Assembly (NCBI GenBank): GCA_003219495.1
Contig: QHOZ01000003.1
Location: 990-8,984, forward strand
Length of the DNA stretch: 7,995 bases
DNA from: Verrucomicrobiota bacterium
GTDB lineage: Bacteria > Verrucomicrobiota > Verrucomicrobiae > Chthoniobacterales > UBA10450
Direction of reading: 5' to 3'
The notes below the pieces were generated by a model. It was not told the origin of the DNA. It was given only the letters and a program-made list of their open reading frames with translations, and ran no database searches. Shown here in pieces: positions 1-6,730 of this stretch. The translations under genes were made by a program, and so were the position numbers. The first letter of the stretch is position 1, and each line of letters begins with the position of its first letter.

Positions 1-1
1 A

Positions 2-178
2 GTGAAGACGGCATATAAAGACACGACAGTCCTACGTCGATCGCAAGGCTTCGGGGATGTTCACTCATGCGCCCGAATTGAGCCACTCCTGGCAGCGTTT
101 GAACAAAATGGCGCCGTCTCATATCATGACGTACGCACCATTGGCTGCATCATGGTGTATGCATCGCGCGCACTGTAA
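2..178 (+). CDS. possible 3' end of an unidentified gene (5' truncated by window)
   Basis: Frame 2 is open from the left edge to TAA at 176-178, giving 58 residues that end in ...GCIMVYASRAL. No family is recognised. The composition is protein-like (hydrophobic final strand, FEQNGAVSYHDVRTIG just before it), but third-position G/C is only a little over half, weaker than expected for the neighbouring genes, so coding status is uncertain. It would lie 54 bp upstream of hrpA on the same strand, and its stop codon falls in the loop of the hairpin at 160-191. A competing ATG-started frame at 57-254 overlaps the hrpA start and looks less natural. Confidence 0.33.
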   Translation: MKTAYKDTTVLRRSQGFGDVHSCARIEPLLAAFEQNGAVSYHDVRTIGCIMVYASRAL

Positions 179-191
179 GCGCACGCATGCA
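160..191. repeat. imperfect inverted repeat (hairpin) between upstream gene and hrpA
   Basis: Arm 160-171 pairs with 179-191: TGCAT with ATGCA, then CG with CG, then GCGC with GCGC. That is eleven base pairs with one C/A mismatch (167/183) and one bulged C (186). The loop is 172-178 (ACTGTAA) and holds the stop codon of the putative upstream frame. No T-tract follows on either strand, so it is not a classical intrinsic terminator. It could be a weak terminator, an mRNA-end stabiliser or a site upstream of hrpA. The pairing is seen directly; the role is inferred. Confidence 0.35.
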
Positions 192-232
192 AACGCTACG
201 CACTATCACGAGTTGCATCCAGGCGCTTTCTC

Positions 233-3169
233 ATGCGCCACATTCCGAATATGACTCTCGCCACCGTTGCCGACCATGACCGGCGGCTCGCCAACCTTCC
301 GCGTCCGACGTACCCTGACGATCTGCCCGTCGTCGCGCGTCGACAAGAGATCGCGCGAGCTATTGCTGACAACCCTGTGGTCATCATCAGCGGCGAGACC
401 GGCTCCGGTAAGACCACGCAGCTGCCAAAGATCTGTTTGGAACTCAAACGCGGCGTCAGCGGCATGATCGGACACACGCAGCCGCGCCGCATCGCCGCAC
501 GTACGGTGGCATCCCGTGTCGCATTCGAACTTAAAACCGAACTCGGACGAGCGGTGGGCTACAAAGTACGGTTCACCGACAAAGTGTCCAGCGACACGTA
601 CCTGAAGGTGATGACCGACGGTATCCTGCTGGCCGAAACGCAGCGCGACCGGCTACTCCGCGCGTATGACACGCTGATCATCGATGAAGCGCATGAGCGC
701 AGTTTGAACATCGATTTCCTGCTCGGCTATCTGAAGCGTCTGCTGCCGCAGCGACCCGATCTGAAGCTGATAGTGACTTCCGCTACTATCGACGCGCATC
801 GCTTTGCTGCGCATTTCGCGCGCAATGGAACGCCCGCGCCGGTTATCGAAGTCACGGGCCGGCTGTATCCGGTTGAAGTTCGCTACCGGCCACCAACGGT
901 GGATGAAGATGATGAAGAGGATCCTGGTCAGCCGATACTGGATGCCGTCGATGAGCTTGCGCGCGAGCCGGGCCGCGGCGACATACTCGTGTTTCTTCCA
1001 GGCGAGCGTGAGATCCGCGAAACCGCTGAGCTGCTGCGTAAGCATCATCCGCAAGGCGCGCAAATACTGCCGCTCTATGCACGATTGTCGTTCGAGGATC
1101 AGGATCGCGTGTTCCTACCGGGCGGCGAACGCCGCATTGTGCTGGCAACCAACGTCGCAGAGACCTCGCTCACTGTGCCGGGCATCCGTTATGTGATCGA
1201 TACCGGCCTGGCGCGTGTGAACCGCTATAGCTATCGCAACAAAGTCGAGCAACTGCAGATCGAAAAAATCTCGCGTGCCTCGGCTAACCAGCGCGCGGGA
1301 CGCTGCGGGCGCGTGGCGGCGGGCGTATGCATCCGGCTCTACGATGAAGACGATTATCAGGCGCGTCCGGAATTCACTGATCCGGAAATCCTGCGTTCGT
1401 CGCTCGCCGGCGTCATCCTGCGCATGAAGGCTTTACGCATTGGAAACGTCGAAGACTTCCCGTTCCTCCTCGCGAAATTCCCGATTGACCCGCGCATCGC
1501 CCGTATCGTGCTTGCTGCACGCCGCCAGCATTGCGTCACGGAGATTCTCATCATCGCGTCGGCACTCGAAGTGCAGGACCCGCGCGACCGGCCGTTCGAG
1601 CGTGCCGATGCGGCCGATGAGGCGCATGCAAAGTTCACCGATCAGCGGTCGGACTTTTATGTGTTCCTGAAGCTGTGGGCTTATTTCAACGAAGCGCTCG
1701 AGCACAAGAAATCCAACCGCAAGCTCGCCGAGCAATTGCATGCAGTTTTTCTGTCACCGCGTCGCATGCGCGAATGGCGGAACGTTCACGGCCAGTTGCG
1801 GACACTGGCCTCCGAAATGAATATGTCCCTGAATGAAACGCCGGCAACGTTTGAACAGGTGCATCGTGCGCTGATTGCCGGCTTGCTCGGCAATATCGGA
1901 TTCAAGACCGAGGACGGCGATGAATACCTCGGGGCGCGCGGCGCCCGGTTCGCGATTTTCCCGGGCTCGGCGCTCAAGAAATCGCGGCCTAAATGGGTCG
2001 TCGCCGCCGAGCTCACCGAGACCGCGCGCCTATATGCGAGGTCGGTCGCGAAGATCGAGCCGGAATGGATAGAGGCCGTCGCGGGTCATCTGGTGCGCCG
2101 CCATTACTTCGATCCGTACTGGGATCGCGACAGGGCGATGGTTTATGCCTATGAGCGGGTCACGCTCTACGGACTCACACTCATAGCGCGCCGGCGGGTC
2201 ACTTATGGACCGATCAATCCCGCACAAGCGCGCGAGGTTTTCATACGGCAGGGGCTGGTAGCGACGAACGAATATTTTCGCCGGCAGGGCAGCCGGGCTG
2301 CGCATCGCCCCGAACGCACAAGCGTACCTGCGCGTGGCCGGAAGGTTAGTCCTGCAGCTGCTGCCCCTACGGCCGTGGAGAAGGCGCCATTTTTCATTCA
2401 CAACCAGCGGCTGATTCAGGAAATTCGCGATCTCGAGCACAAGGCCCGGCGGCCTGACGTGCTCGTGGAAGAACAGGCAATTTATGATTTTTACGACGCG
2501 CTGATTCCTTCGGAGGTATACAACGGTGCAGCGTTCGAGCACTGGCGCCGCCAGGCCGAAGCGGAAAATCCGCAGTTGCTGTTCATGACGCGCGAGTACC
2601 TGATGCGCCACTCGGCGGCCGACGTGAGCGAGGCGCAGTTTCCCAATCGCATGTCAGTGAATGGCATCGAGCTCAAACTGGGTTATCGTTTCGAGCCGAC
2701 GCACCCGCTTGATGGCGTCACGGTTACTGTGCCGTTACCTGTGCTCAATCAATTGCACGCCGCCGACTTCGATTGGCTGGTCCCCGGTCTGCTGCGTGAG
2801 AAGGTCGGATTTTTTCTAAGATCGCTGCCCAAGCAATTGCGGCGTCATCTCGTTCCACTGCCGGAGAGCGTTACTTTGTTTCTGCAGGAGCGCGATGCGT
2901 CGCCGCGCACTGAGCACATTGACAAGGCACACAGCTCACTTCTCGGTGCGCTCACACGCTTTGTCCATCGCCGCGTGGGCGAACCGATTCGTCCTGACAT
3001 CTGGGACGACATCAAAGTCCCGCCGCAGCGCTTAAGGCACAGCTCGGTCAGGCAGCACAACTCACTTTTGCGAAGGCGGATCCGGGCATCGAGCGCGGCG
3101 GCTTGCGCGCATGGGATTTCGGTGACTTGCCGCCGCAAATATCGTTTTTGCGAGCCGGCCGCAAATTGA
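233..3169 (+). CDS. hrpA: HrpA N-terminal fragment: helicase core, HA2/OB region and first part of C-terminal domain
   Basis: This frame gives 978 residues. Motifs seen: Walker A GETGSGKT at 54-61, TQPRR just after it, DEAH at 151-154, SAT at 183-185, and motif VI QRAGRCGR at 353-360, so both RecA-like domains look complete. After the FPF of the HA2 entry (residues 409-411) the sequence jumps at residues 412-413 straight to LAKFPIDPR, losing most of the winged-helix segment. An OB-fold region follows (YLGARGARFAIFPGSALKK), then the HrpA-type C-terminal domain (DUF3418). Around residues 690-735 there is an Ala/Arg/Pro-rich insertion absent from E. coli HrpA. The genuine HrpA frame ends at about residue 932 (VPPQ). 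The last 46 residues are frameshifted, Arg-rich and not HrpA-like. Helicase motifs suggest retained ATP binding, but the winged-helix loss should disturb the core fold. Confidence 0.8.
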   Translation: MRHIPNMTLATVADHDRRLANLPRPTYPDDLPVVARRQEIARAIADNPVVIISGETGSGKTTQLPKICLELKRGVSGMIGHTQPRRIAARTVASRVAFELKTELGRAVGYKVRFTDKVSSDTYLKVMTDGILLAETQRDRLLRAYDTLIIDEAHERSLNIDFLLGYLKRLLPQRPDLKLIVTSATIDAHRFAAHFARNGTPAPVIEVTGRLYPVEVRYRPPTVDEDDEEDPGQPILDAVDELAREPGRGDILVFLPGEREIRETAELLRKHHPQGAQILPLYARLSFEDQDRVFLPGGERRIVLATNVAETSLTVPGIRYVIDTGLARVNRYSYRNKVEQLQIEKISRASANQRAGRCGRVAAGVCIRLYDEDDYQARPEFTDPEILRSSLAGVILRMKALRIGNVEDFPFLLAKFPIDPRIARIVLAARRQHCVTEILIIASALEVQDPRDRPFERADAADEAHAKFTDQRSDFYVFLKLWAYFNEALEHKKSNRKLAEQLHAVFLSPRRMREWRNVHGQLRTLASEMNMSLNETPATFEQVHRALIAGLLGNIGFKTEDGDEYLGARGARFAIFPGSALKKSRPKWVVAAELTETARLYARSVAKIEPEWIEAVAGHLVRRHYFDPYWDRDRAMVYAYERVTLYGLTLIARRRVTYGPINPAQAREVFIRQGLVATNEYFRRQGSRAAHRPERTSVPARGRKVSPAAAAPTAVEKAPFFIHNQRLIQEIRDLEHKARRPDVLVEEQAIYDFYDALIPSEVYNGAAFEHWRRQAEAENPQLLFMTREYLMRHSAADVSEAQFPNRMSVNGIELKLGYRFEPTHPLDGVTVTVPLPVLNQLHAADFDWLVPGLLREKVGFFLRSLPKQLRRHLVPLPESVTLFLQERDASPRTEHIDKAHSSLLGALTRFVHRRVGEPIRPDIWDDIKVPPQRLRHSSVRQHNSLLRRRIRASSAAACAHGISVTCRRKYRFCEPAAN

Positions 3170-3792
3170 CGGGCTACCCGGCATTGGTGGACGAAGGAGA
3201 CAGTGTCGCCATCCGGTTGTTCGATACGCGCGATGCCGCAGATATCGCGATGCGCAGCGGCGTGCGCCGCCTGCTTCGCATTGATTTGAAGGAGCAGATG
3301 AAGCAGCTCGAGAAAAGCCTGCCAGGCATTACGCAGGCAGCTCTTCAGTTGCGCGGCATCACGACCACTGACGATCTCAGACAGGATTTGTTGACGGCCA
3401 TCACCGACCGCGCGTTTATCGCGGAAGACGAGCTGCCGCGCACGCTCAAGGAATACGACAGTCTAAAGCAGCGTGCGCGTACCCGCTTGCCGGCAGTTCG
3501 CGACGCAGCATCCAGAATGCTGGTGACGATTGCCGATGAATATCATCGCACGAGCCTGCGGCTCAGCAGCGCCCCGCGTGCGCTCAATCGACTCGTTGCT
3601 GACATCCGCGCTCAACTAGCGCGCCTTGTGTACCCGGGATTCTTCAGCGGCCACGCTACATCAAAGCGATGGCTGTGCGTCTCGACAGGTTTGCGGGCGG
3701 CGCGGAACGCGACGCGAAACATGCTGCAACGCTCGCCGAACTGTGGAAGTTATACGAAGAGCGCAGCAGCAAACTGCGCAAGGCCGCACTGA
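3103..3792 (+). pseudogene. hrpA: HrpA C-terminal domain, middle fragment (frame 1)
   Basis: HrpA-like sequence resumes in this frame at about 3022 (AALKAQLGQAAQLTFAKADP), upstream of the first ATG at 3103. It runs through WDFGDLP, GYPALVDEGDSVAIRLFD, RRLLRIDL and FIAEDELPR to LVYPGFFS near 3648, all typical of the DUF3418 tail of HrpA. From GHATSK onward the frame is out of register and ends in an unrelated Arg/Asn-rich stretch at 3792. It is unlikely to be made as a separate protein: no ribosome-binding site stands before 3103, and the frame overlaps the preceding one by 67 bp. It is best read as part of the broken hrpA. Confidence 0.7.
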
Positions 3793-3926
3793 GTGATGAC
3801 AACCTAGAAGAGTTTCGCTGGCAACTCGAGGAATTGCGGGTGTCGTTGTTTGCGCAGGAATTGAAGACGCCGCAGCCGGTTTCGGTCAAGCGGCTTAAGA
3901 AAATGTGGGAGGCGGTTGTACGATGA
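3669..3926 (+). pseudogene. hrpA: HrpA extreme C-terminus fragment (frame 0)
   Basis: HrpA-like sequence resumes at about 3648 (RPRYIKAMAVRLDRF) and runs to the TGA at 3924-3926. The 85 residues from ATG 3669 include NLEEFRWQLEELRVSLFAQELKTPQPVSVKRL, the usual closing motif of HrpA (E. coli has RWMIEELRVSYFAQQLGTPYPISDKR). This end is essential to the identification because it shows the whole helicase tail is still present beyond both frame breaks. It has no Shine-Dalgarno of its own. A 15-codon reading frame (ATG 3923, TAA 3968-3970) overlaps its stop by ATGA; no function is assigned to that. Confidence 0.7.
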
Positions 3927-4079
3927 TCGAAAGTGCCCTGCGTGGAGAGCGGCTAGCGCTGCGCAGTTAAGCCCAGGACCGAAGTCCAGCGGCAAGCGGT
4001 TGCAGGATGCCGTCGGAGTGCTTTCGAATATCCACGAGGCCGGATAGAACGTCGGCAATGCCAACTGTGCGCAAAAGTA

Positions 4080-4105
4080 GTGCCGCGTAGCATCGAACGC
4101 GGCAC
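4080..4105. repeat. inverted repeat downstream of hrpA
   Basis: A perfect 8-bp stem, GTGCCGCG (4080-4087) with CGCGGCAC (4098-4105), encloses a 10-nt loop. It lies about 150 bp after the hrpA stop and ends 15 bp before the -35 box of the next gene. The following bases (CCACAGTGTTCTTCG) are only mildly T-rich, so it is at best a weak terminator for hrpA. The rest of 3927-4079 shows no convincing gene. Confidence 0.35.
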
Positions 4106-4120
4106 CCACAGTGTTCTTCG

Positions 4121-4149
4121 TTGACAACCTTTATGGCGCCACGAATACT
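4121..4149 (+). promoter_or_regulatory. sigma-70-type promoter of the ATP-grasp gene
   Basis: A perfect -35 hexamer TTGACA (4121-4126) is followed by an exact 17-bp spacer and a -10 hexamer AATACT (4144-4149, four of six matches to TATAAT). Transcription would start near 4156, giving a short leader of about 20 nt. That leader contains the Shine-Dalgarno GGAGGAG at 4162-4168, seven bases before the ATG at 4176. This indicates the gene is transcribed independently of hrpA. Confidence 0.6.
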
Positions 4150-4175
4150 GCGTCCGACGTGGGAGGAGAAACGGC

Positions 4176-5276
4176 ATGGGGCCGCGATTGCTTATCTTGC
4201 ACGCAGGCACAGCGGCGACCAGTAACGTCATGCGTAGCTTGCGCGCCGGCGACGCAACCGTGTTCATTGCGGGTTGCCATGACGACGCCTTCATTTTGAA
4301 GAATTCGGGCGCGGACCGGAATTTCCTGGTGCCATCCTCGGCCCGGCCGGCATTCGTGCCGGCACTGTGCCGGCTTATCAAGAAGGAGCATATCGATCTC
4401 GTCATTCCAAACAGCGACGCGGACGTCAGTCTCATATCGGGCATCCGCGCTAAATTGCCATGCCGGGTTTTTTTGCCGCGCAAATCAGTCATTGCGCGCT
4501 GCCAGGATAAATACGCGCTGACAGCGTTTTTAGCGCGGCACCGCGTGCCCGTCGCTTCGACTTACCCAGTGACCGCGCTTAAAAAAATCGAGTCAGTGTT
4601 TTTGCGTCTCAGTCCGCATAAACGCTTGTGGTGTCGTATTCGAAAGGGTACGAGTTCATGGGGAAGCATCCCGGTAACCAGCGCGAAACACGCACGAGAC
4701 TGGATCACGTACTGGCAGGACATGCGCGGCGTGCCTCGCGGTTCCTTCACGCTGTCTGAATATCTTCCGGGCCGGGACTACTGTCTGCAGTCGCTATGGA
4801 GCAACGGTAGATTAATCATGGCCAAGGCGCATGAACGACTGACCTACCACGTCGCGGGAGGCAATCCGAGCGGAACTTCGTCGACCGCTGCGCTCGCACA
4901 AATGGTTTTCGAACCGGTGGTGTCACGCATCTGTGCAAAAGCGATACGGGCGCTGGACGCGAACGCGTCTGGCATATTCTTTACCGATCTCAAGGAGAAT
5001 GCGCAAGGCGTGCCATGTATCACCGAAATCAATGCAGGCCGTTTTGCGAACGTGTCGACGATACACGACGCCACGTCGTCTTATAATATGACGACGGCCT
5101 ATATGCGACTCGCGCTTGGCGAATCCGTCGCCATCCGGCGCTCTTGCCGCTTTCCTGAAACTTGTTACGTCAGGCGCGACATCGACATGACGCCCGGCGT
5201 TTTCGAAAGCAATGGATTGTTCGACGGTATGCAGGACCTGAGAGCACGCGCCTATCGTCAATCGACATCAATCTGA
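4176..5276 (+). CDS. ATP-grasp domain protein (carbamoyl-phosphate-synthase-large-chain-like), substrate unknown
   Basis: This 366-residue protein has the layout of a stand-alone ATP-grasp ligase, a fold that uses ATP to activate a carboxylate as an acyl phosphate for joining to an amine or similar nucleophile. The N-terminal alpha/beta pre-ATP-grasp domain (about 1-110) contains VMRSLRAGD and IDLVIPNSDAD. The ATP-grasp core includes RKGTSSWGS at 156-164 (glycine/serine-rich nucleotide loop), LSEYLPGRDY with Glu195, Asp271 in FTDLKEN, and TEINAGR with Glu284, Asn286 and Arg289, matching the usual metal- and phosphate-binding positions. There is no signal peptide or membrane segment, so it should be cytosolic. 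The start at 4176 is fixed by the Shine-Dalgarno at 4162-4168 and by the promoter just upstream. The neighbours do not reveal a substrate. The ATP-grasp assignment is firm; any specific reaction is unknown. Confidence 0.85.
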   Translation: MGPRLLILHAGTAATSNVMRSLRAGDATVFIAGCHDDAFILKNSGADRNFLVPSSARPAFVPALCRLIKKEHIDLVIPNSDADVSLISGIRAKLPCRVFLPRKSVIARCQDKYALTAFLARHRVPVASTYPVTALKKIESVFLRLSPHKRLWCRIRKGTSSWGSIPVTSAKHARDWITYWQDMRGVPRGSFTLSEYLPGRDYCLQSLWSNGRLIMAKAHERLTYHVAGGNPSGTSSTAALAQMVFEPVVSRICAKAIRALDANASGIFFTDLKENAQGVPCITEINAGRFANVSTIHDATSSYNMTTAYMRLALGESVAIRRSCRFPETCYVRRDIDMTPGVFESNGLFDGMQDLRARAYRQSTSI

Positions 5277-5311
5277 TGGTGCAAACGTCAATGGGCAGCG
5301 TCTGTTCCTGG

Positions 5312-5345
5312 CCGCAAGCCCGATACGTCCGACGGCTGCTTGCGG
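5312..5345. repeat. inverted repeat after the ATP-grasp gene
   Basis: A perfect 8-bp inverted repeat, CCGCAAGC (5312-5319) and GCTTGCGG (5338-5345), has an 18-nt spacer. It lies 35 bp past the ATP-grasp stop. A second, smaller one, GGCTCG (5395-5400) and CGAGCC (5406-5411) with a 5-nt loop, follows. Neither has a T-tract. They may mark the transcript end or lie in the upstream region of the small gene at 5452. Nothing else in the 175-bp gap is convincing. Confidence 0.3.
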
Positions 5346-5440
5346 TAATGCCAAGCACGGGCATACACTTGGTTCGATCGCATGGCGAACGATGGGCTCG
5401 CCAATCGAGCCTGCCTGATGTGTTCACTACTGACGAAATG

Positions 5441-5446
5441 AAGGAG
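5441..5446 (+). promoter_or_regulatory. ribosome-binding site of the small gene
   Basis: AAGGAG stands five bases before the ATG at 5452. It is a strong Shine-Dalgarno and the main reason to believe the short frame that follows is translated. A second ATG at 5457 is in another frame and meets a TAG at once. Confidence 0.6.
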
Positions 5447-5451
5447 ATGAT

Positions 5452-5646
5452 ATGTCATGTTTAGTTGCCGTTGGGCATCCCAAGCCGTACAGCATCCGGA
5501 TACTGATCACAGGCACGGTGGCTGATGCAAAGGAGAGACAGGGCATGATCGAGGATATCCGCGCCTTTGCGAGCAAGCATGATCTGAAGATGAAGGAAGT
5601 TCGCGCTCCGGAAGCGGCAAAGAAAAAGAAACGATCGCGTAAGTAA
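5452..5646 (+). CDS. small hypothetical protein with basic C-terminal tail
   Basis: This 64-residue protein belongs to no family I recognise. The order of segments suggests a compact beta-alpha-beta unit: SIRILITGTV (strand), DAKERQGMIEDIRAFASKHD (amphipathic helix), LKMKEVRAP (strand). A lysine/arginine tail (KKKKRSRK) closes it and could bind nucleic acid or another polyanion. There is no signal peptide or membrane helix. The strong Shine-Dalgarno at 5441-5446 supports translation and the start choice. It follows the ATP-grasp gene by 175 bp on the same strand and converges on the binding-protein gene. No function is assigned. Confidence 0.6.
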   Translation: MSCLVAVGHPKPYSIRILITGTVADAKERQGMIEDIRAFASKHDLKMKEVRAPEAAKKKKRSRK

Positions 5647-5687
5647 TGTTACGCTGACATTACGAGCGCTTGGCTGCCAGCGTGCTC
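5643..5687. terminator. hairpin-forming region between convergent genes
   Basis: Two structures fill the 62-bp gap between convergent genes. The first is a perfect 7-bp stem, GTAATGT (5643-5649) with ACATTAC (5657-5663), which includes the stop codon of the small gene. The second is an imperfect hairpin at 5664-5687 (GAGC/GCTC outer stem and a GC-rich inner stem around TGGCTGCCA). The position suits bidirectional termination, but no run of T follows on either strand, so intrinsic termination is only possible. Confidence 0.35.
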
Positions 5688-5708
5688 GCCGTTAGCTGGA
5701 ATAAAGCG

Positions 5709-6695
5709 TTAGTTAATCAGTCGATCCGCCTGCAATAGCGTGGACTGGGGAATTGACAGCTTAAGCGCCGCTGCAGTTTTCAGATTGATCACGAGCTCGA
5801 ATTGCGATGCCTGCTCAACGGGAATGTCCCCGGGCTTCGCACCGCGCAGAATCTTGTCCACAAGACGCGCAGCGCGCCGATATCGTGACGGGAAATTCTC
5901 GCCGTAAGAAATGAGCGCGCCGGCTTCCGCATAGCGCGCATCCGCGCACATCATCGGCAACCGGTGCCTGAGCGCCAGCGCTGCCATCCGTGCGCGATTC
6001 GGCGCGAAGACCGCTTCGGGCTCCACGATGAGCGCCTCTACTCGCCGTGCGGCAGCTCGTTCGAATATTGCATCAATCTCTTCCGGTTTTGCGACTGCCA
6101 TGTGCTCGACCGTGACATCGAGCTTGCGTGCCGCCTGGTCGTTCTCGCGAATTAAAGACGGTTGCATGTCGACGATACTCACCGACGAATACAAGCGCGC
6201 AAACGTCTTGGCGCGCGGCAAGATCTCCTTCAGCAACTGCAGCCGCCGGGCGCCTACCTCCTGCAGCAGCAGCGCAAGTCCGGTAACGTTGCCGCCAGGC
6301 CGCGATAGGCTCGCGACGAATTTCTGTTCGACTGGATTCGCGGCGGACGCGAAGACTATGGGAATCGTCTTGGTCCCTGCCATCGCCGCGCGCGTCGACC
6401 CTGATCCTGTTGTCACGATGACATCCACTTCCTCGCGTATTAAATCCGCGACGGCCGGAGCAAATTCTTCGTCGCGCCCGCCGCTCGCTCTAAAGCGGAT
6501 TTCAATATTCTTGCCCTCTATCCAGCCCAGTTCTTCGAGCCCGCCGACCAGTGCCGCAAACGTCGGACTGCCGCGCTGCGGATCGTTCGCGAGATAGCCG
6601 ATCCGATGACTTTTTTGTTGCTGAGCAAATGTGAATTGCGCTCTTGTCAGCGCGCTGAGTCCGAGCGCAATGACGATTCTGCGGCGGGCAAGCAT
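5709..6695 (-). CDS. periplasmic ABC transporter substrate-binding protein (COG2984 / ABC_sub_bind family)
   Basis: This 328-residue protein is a periplasmic solute-binding protein of the TrpX-like family, which is strongly expanded in betaproteobacteria and rhizobia. The N-terminus MLARRRIVIALGLSAL... is an export signal (Arg4-6, hydrophobic 7-16) with a likely cleavage near Ala24 before QQQ. Family landmarks are HRIGYLA at the mature start, GLEELGWIEGKN, PIVFASAANPVEQ (112-124), SRPGGNVTG (131-139), the FELVINLKTA motif, and the closing LLQADRLI. Length is normal and the frame is intact. No permease or ATPase gene is adjacent, so it is an orphan receptor whose ligand cannot be told from sequence. 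It is preceded by a minus-strand peptidase gene 173 bp away, with a strong inverted repeat between them. No clear Shine-Dalgarno precedes the ATG; the start is chosen because it begins the signal peptide. Confidence 0.9.
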   Translation of the reverse strand: MLARRRIVIALGLSALTRAQFTFAQQQKSHRIGYLANDPQRGSPTFAALVGGLEELGWIEGKNIEIRFRASGGRDEEFAPAVADLIREEVDVIVTTGSGSTRAAMAGTKTIPIVFASAANPVEQKFVASLSRPGGNVTGLALLLQEVGARRLQLLKEILPRAKTFARLYSSVSIVDMQPSLIRENDQAARKLDVTVEHMAVAKPEEIDAIFERAAARRVEALIVEPEAVFAPNRARMAALALRHRLPMMCADARYAEAGALISYGENFPSRYRRAARLVDKILRGAKPGDIPVEQASQFELVINLKTAAALKLSIPQSTLLQADRLIN

Positions 6696-6730
6696 GCGCT
6701 GAGCTTACACTGAACCGACGAATACGCGAA

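Larger units (their letters stand above)
233..3926 (+). pseudogene. hrpA: hrpA, ATP-dependent DEAH-box RNA helicase, interrupted by three internal deletions
   Basis: The locus encodes HrpA, a DEAH-box 3'-5' RNA helicase that in E. coli rescues stalled or collided ribosomes. The full span is about 1230 codons (E. coli HrpA is about 1300), but it lies in three frames: 233 to about 3022, about 3022 to 3647, and about 3648 to 3926. Homology continues across each break, but conserved residues are missing at the joins, so these are deletions rather than single-base indels. A third, in-frame deletion sits near 1466. No internal nonsense codon is seen elsewhere, and the C-terminus (EFRWQLEELRVSLFAQEL) is canonical. 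Either the gene is a young pseudogene or the assembly carries artefactual deletions; the sequence alone cannot decide. The ATG at 233 has only a weak AGGCG (221-225) upstream. It gives a short N-terminus before the helicase core, which is plausible for betaproteobacteria. Confidence 0.85.

Noticed and set aside
57..254. 65-residue plus-strand frame overlapping the hrpA start
   Set aside because: His/Thr/Cys-rich, and it overlaps both the hrpA ATG and the more natural frame ending at 178.
2030..2611. 193-residue minus-strand frame inside hrpA
   Set aside because: Antisense shadow of the conserved HrpA C-terminal coding sequence; no family resemblance.
233..3926. Programmed ribosomal frameshifting as the explanation for the split hrpA
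   Set aside because: At both frame changes whole conserved blocks are missing, no typical slippery heptamer is visible at either join, and a third in-frame loss is present. Deletion fits better.
3923..4043. Possible decayed gene after hrpA (15-codon frame with ATGA overlap, then KRLQDAVGVLSNIHEAG in another frame)
   Set aside because: The second stretch faintly recalls CHAD-domain helices, but it is too short, out of frame with the first, and followed by stops. Not enough to call a gene or a remnant.
3953..4492. 179-residue minus-strand frame between hrpA and the ATP-grasp gene
   Set aside because: Overlaps the promoter and the N-terminal third of the ATP-grasp gene on the other strand; composition is not protein-like.
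5162..5464. 100-residue plus-strand frame overlapping the ATP-grasp C-terminus
   Set aside because: Its first 38 codons are in another frame of a conserved gene, it runs into the start of the small gene, and no Shine-Dalgarno is seen. A frameshifted extension of the ATP-grasp protein was considered, but that protein ends at the usual place for its family.
6028..6597. 189-residue plus-strand frame opposite the binding-protein gene
   Set aside because: Ser/Ala/Arg-rich antisense shadow of a clearly recognisable gene.
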